Under the pieces are notes generated by a model. It did not search any database. It saw only the letters and a list, made by a program, of their open reading frames with translations, and was not told the origin of the DNA. Of a DNA stretch of 64,000 bases, positions 62,928 through 64,000 are shown piece by piece. The DNA is from Aestuariibius violaceus (lineage in GTDB: Bacteria; Pseudomonadota; Alphaproteobacteria; Rhodobacterales; Rhodobacteraceae): positions 1-64,000 of the forward strand of contig NZ_JBFONT020000002.1 in NCBI RefSeq assembly GCF_040779325.2, given 5' to 3'. The stretch's first letter is position 1. Each line of letters starts with the position of its first letter. The translations under genes and the position numbers were made by a program.

Positions 62928-63818
62928 TCAGAGCTTGCGGTGGGGTTTCCAGCGGCGGTGGAACCAGAACCATTGGCCGGGATGAGTGGCGATGCGGGCC
63001 TCGAGCCGGCGGGTGGCCTCTTCCATCATTGCGACCGGATCGGTCCGGGCGATCGGCGCCTCCACCGCGATCTCGAAGGACAGGCCGTCGGGCTGGCGGA
63101 TACCGAAATAGGGCACCATGAGCGCATCGTATTTCAGCGCCATCTCGGCGGCGGAAAGGCTCGTGGGCGCGGGCTGACCGAGGAAGTTGATCACAGCGCC
63201 TTCGCGCGACCAGATGTCGAAGAAGAGCGTCGCCATGCCGCCGTCCCGCAGGTGCTTGACGAAGCCCGCTGTGCCGCGGCGGCCTTGTTCGAAGACGGGC
63301 CCCGAGACACGCTCCATCGTGCGGGCGTAATGGGCGTTGAAAAAGGGGTTGGCCATCGGGCGGTAGAGGCCGCCGATTGTGAATCCTTTCGCATCAAGCG
63401 CATGGCGGGGGGCTTCGTAATTGCCGAAATGGCCGGTGACGAAGATGACGGGGCGGTTCTCGGCGCGAGCCTGTTCGATGGCAGGCAGACCGTCGCCGGT
63501 GATCGGCGCGGCGCCAGCCTGGGCGCGCAGGCCCTTGTGGGAATAGTTCTCGATCAGCGTGCGGCCGGCATTGCCGAGGGCGGCGTCGGCGATCTCGCGG
63601 CGCTCTGCCTCGGGCCTGTCGGGATAGATATAGGCCAGGTGATCGAGCGCGCGGCGACGGAAGCCGGCCATCGGACCGAGGACGTGGCGGAGTGTCGTGT
63701 CGAGGAGGGTGGTTCGGGTGGCGTAGGGCAGCCGCTTGGCGGTCCAGATCAGGCTGCGCGCCGCGCGGTCGGTCAGCCAGTGGGCGGCGCCGCCTTCGTC
63801 CTGCCGGAACTGTCCCAT
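62928..63818 (-). CDS. lauroyl-type lysophospholipid/lipid A acyltransferase
   Basis: A 296-residue protein of the LpxL/HtrB family. The catalytic H-x4-E motif is GHFGNYEAP (about residue 128), with IENYSHKGLRA ahead and the conserved GLYRPMANPFFNAHYARTME and FDIWSREGAVINFLGQPAPT segments behind. It adds a secondary acyl chain to lipid A or a related lipid at the inner membrane. Its start overlaps the end of the DMT permease gene by 46 bases. Confidence 0.88.
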   Translation of the reverse strand: MGQFRQDEGGAAHWLTDRAARSLIWTAKRLPYATRTTLLDTTLRHVLGPMAGFRRRALDHLAYIYPDRPEAERREIADAALGNAGRTLIENYSHKGLRAQAGAAPITGDGLPAIEQARAENRPVIFVTGHFGNYEAPRHALDAKGFTIGGLYRPMANPFFNAHYARTMERVSGPVFEQGRRGTAGFVKHLRDGGMATLFFDIWSREGAVINFLGQPAPTSLSAAEMALKYDALMVPYFGIRQPDGLSFEIAVEAPIARTDPVAMMEEATRRLEARIATHPGQWFWFHRRWKPHRKL

Positions 63819-64000
63819 TTCGCCGCCCTCGTCTCGCGGTGCCAGACATAGAGACCGGCCCCCGCGATCACAAGCGCGCCCAAGACTGTCGCCGCGTCGG
63901 GCCAGAGGCCGAAGACGGCAAGCTGGAGGAGCGTCGCCCAGAGGAAGGACGCGTAGAAGAAGGGCGCCAGCACACCCGCCTCGGCCAGGCTGAGTGCGCG
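63773..64000 (-). CDS. DMT/EamA-type permease, C-terminal part (runs off the window)
   Basis: Only the last 75 codons lie inside the window. The text ALSLAEAGVLAPFFYASFLW and the following LLQLAVFGLWPDAATVLGAL are the last two helices of an EamA-family drug/metabolite transporter, in which the LSLAEA--APF segment is typical. It ends WHRETRAAKWDSSG and overlaps the acyltransferase start. The 5-prime part lies beyond position 64000. Confidence 0.75.
   Translation of the reverse strand, partial: RALSLAEAGVLAPFFYASFLWATLLQLAVFGLWPDAATVLGALVIAGAGLYVWHRETRAAKWDSSGRTKAAPPTG

Overview
The window looks like chromosomal or large-replicon sequence from a marine alphaproteobacterium of the Rhodobacteraceae/Roseobacter group. 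The evidence is high GC content, a yajC-secD-secF block followed by ccmABCDG, an acnA gene with nearby TRAP transporter genes, and a DMSP-lyase-type cupin gene. This is inferred from gene content and protein style; no rRNA or tRNA gene was found.

Layout. Positions 1-345 are G-homopolymer-rich, probably a contig edge. 346-4199 holds an AbiJ-like defence-type gene directly behind parE, then a small glycosyltransferase-like gene. 4200-13200 is a decayed accessory stretch: an orphan Imm11-type immunity gene, transposase remnants, a LuxR-hydrolase regulator that has lost its middle, the wreck of an Ig-repeat outer-membrane protein, a rhomboid protease, and a TetR / enoyl-CoA hydratase / DUF1330 / DMSP-lyase-like cluster. 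13760-38165 is a non-flagellar type III secretion (T3SS) island. 38166-41424 holds a decayed dehalogenase-like gene, a TetR regulator, a LysE exporter and an ABM-domain protein. From 41837 to the end the window is compact core genome: yajC, secDF, two TauE-type permeases, ccmABCDG, DUF1223, acnA, an SDR, a BASS transporter, a MarR-like regulator with a TRAP transporter, a fused 5-oxoprolinase, a lauroyl-type acyltransferase and the end of a DMT permease.

The T3SS is the main story. Two divergent blocks meet near 26.08 kb. The plus block is sctI-J-K-L-N-O-Q-R-S-T-U, with most genes overlapping. The minus block runs from a short secretin N-terminal protein through three small, probably exported proteins, then sctD-X-Y-V, a secretin-N-domain lipoprotein-sized protein, and an OmpR-type response regulator with its histidine kinase. 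The order resembles rhizobial Rhc systems, while SctX and SctY are typical of Ysc systems. Several usual parts are absent or altered: no secretin pore domain, no SctP ruler, no visible translocators or gatekeeper, and SctU lacks the NPTH self-cleavage motif. A shared 19-bp element precedes the T3SS operons and the distant 821-residue gene at 35.7 kb, which ends in a CheD-like cysteine-histidine deamidase domain and is the best effector candidate. A 1,076-residue protein at 13.8 kb carries a membrane-fusion-protein architecture behind a large cytosolic-type region.

In the core part, every convergent gene junction holds two or three 22-bp palindromes centred on CTAG, probably bidirectional terminators. 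None were noticed in the accessory region.
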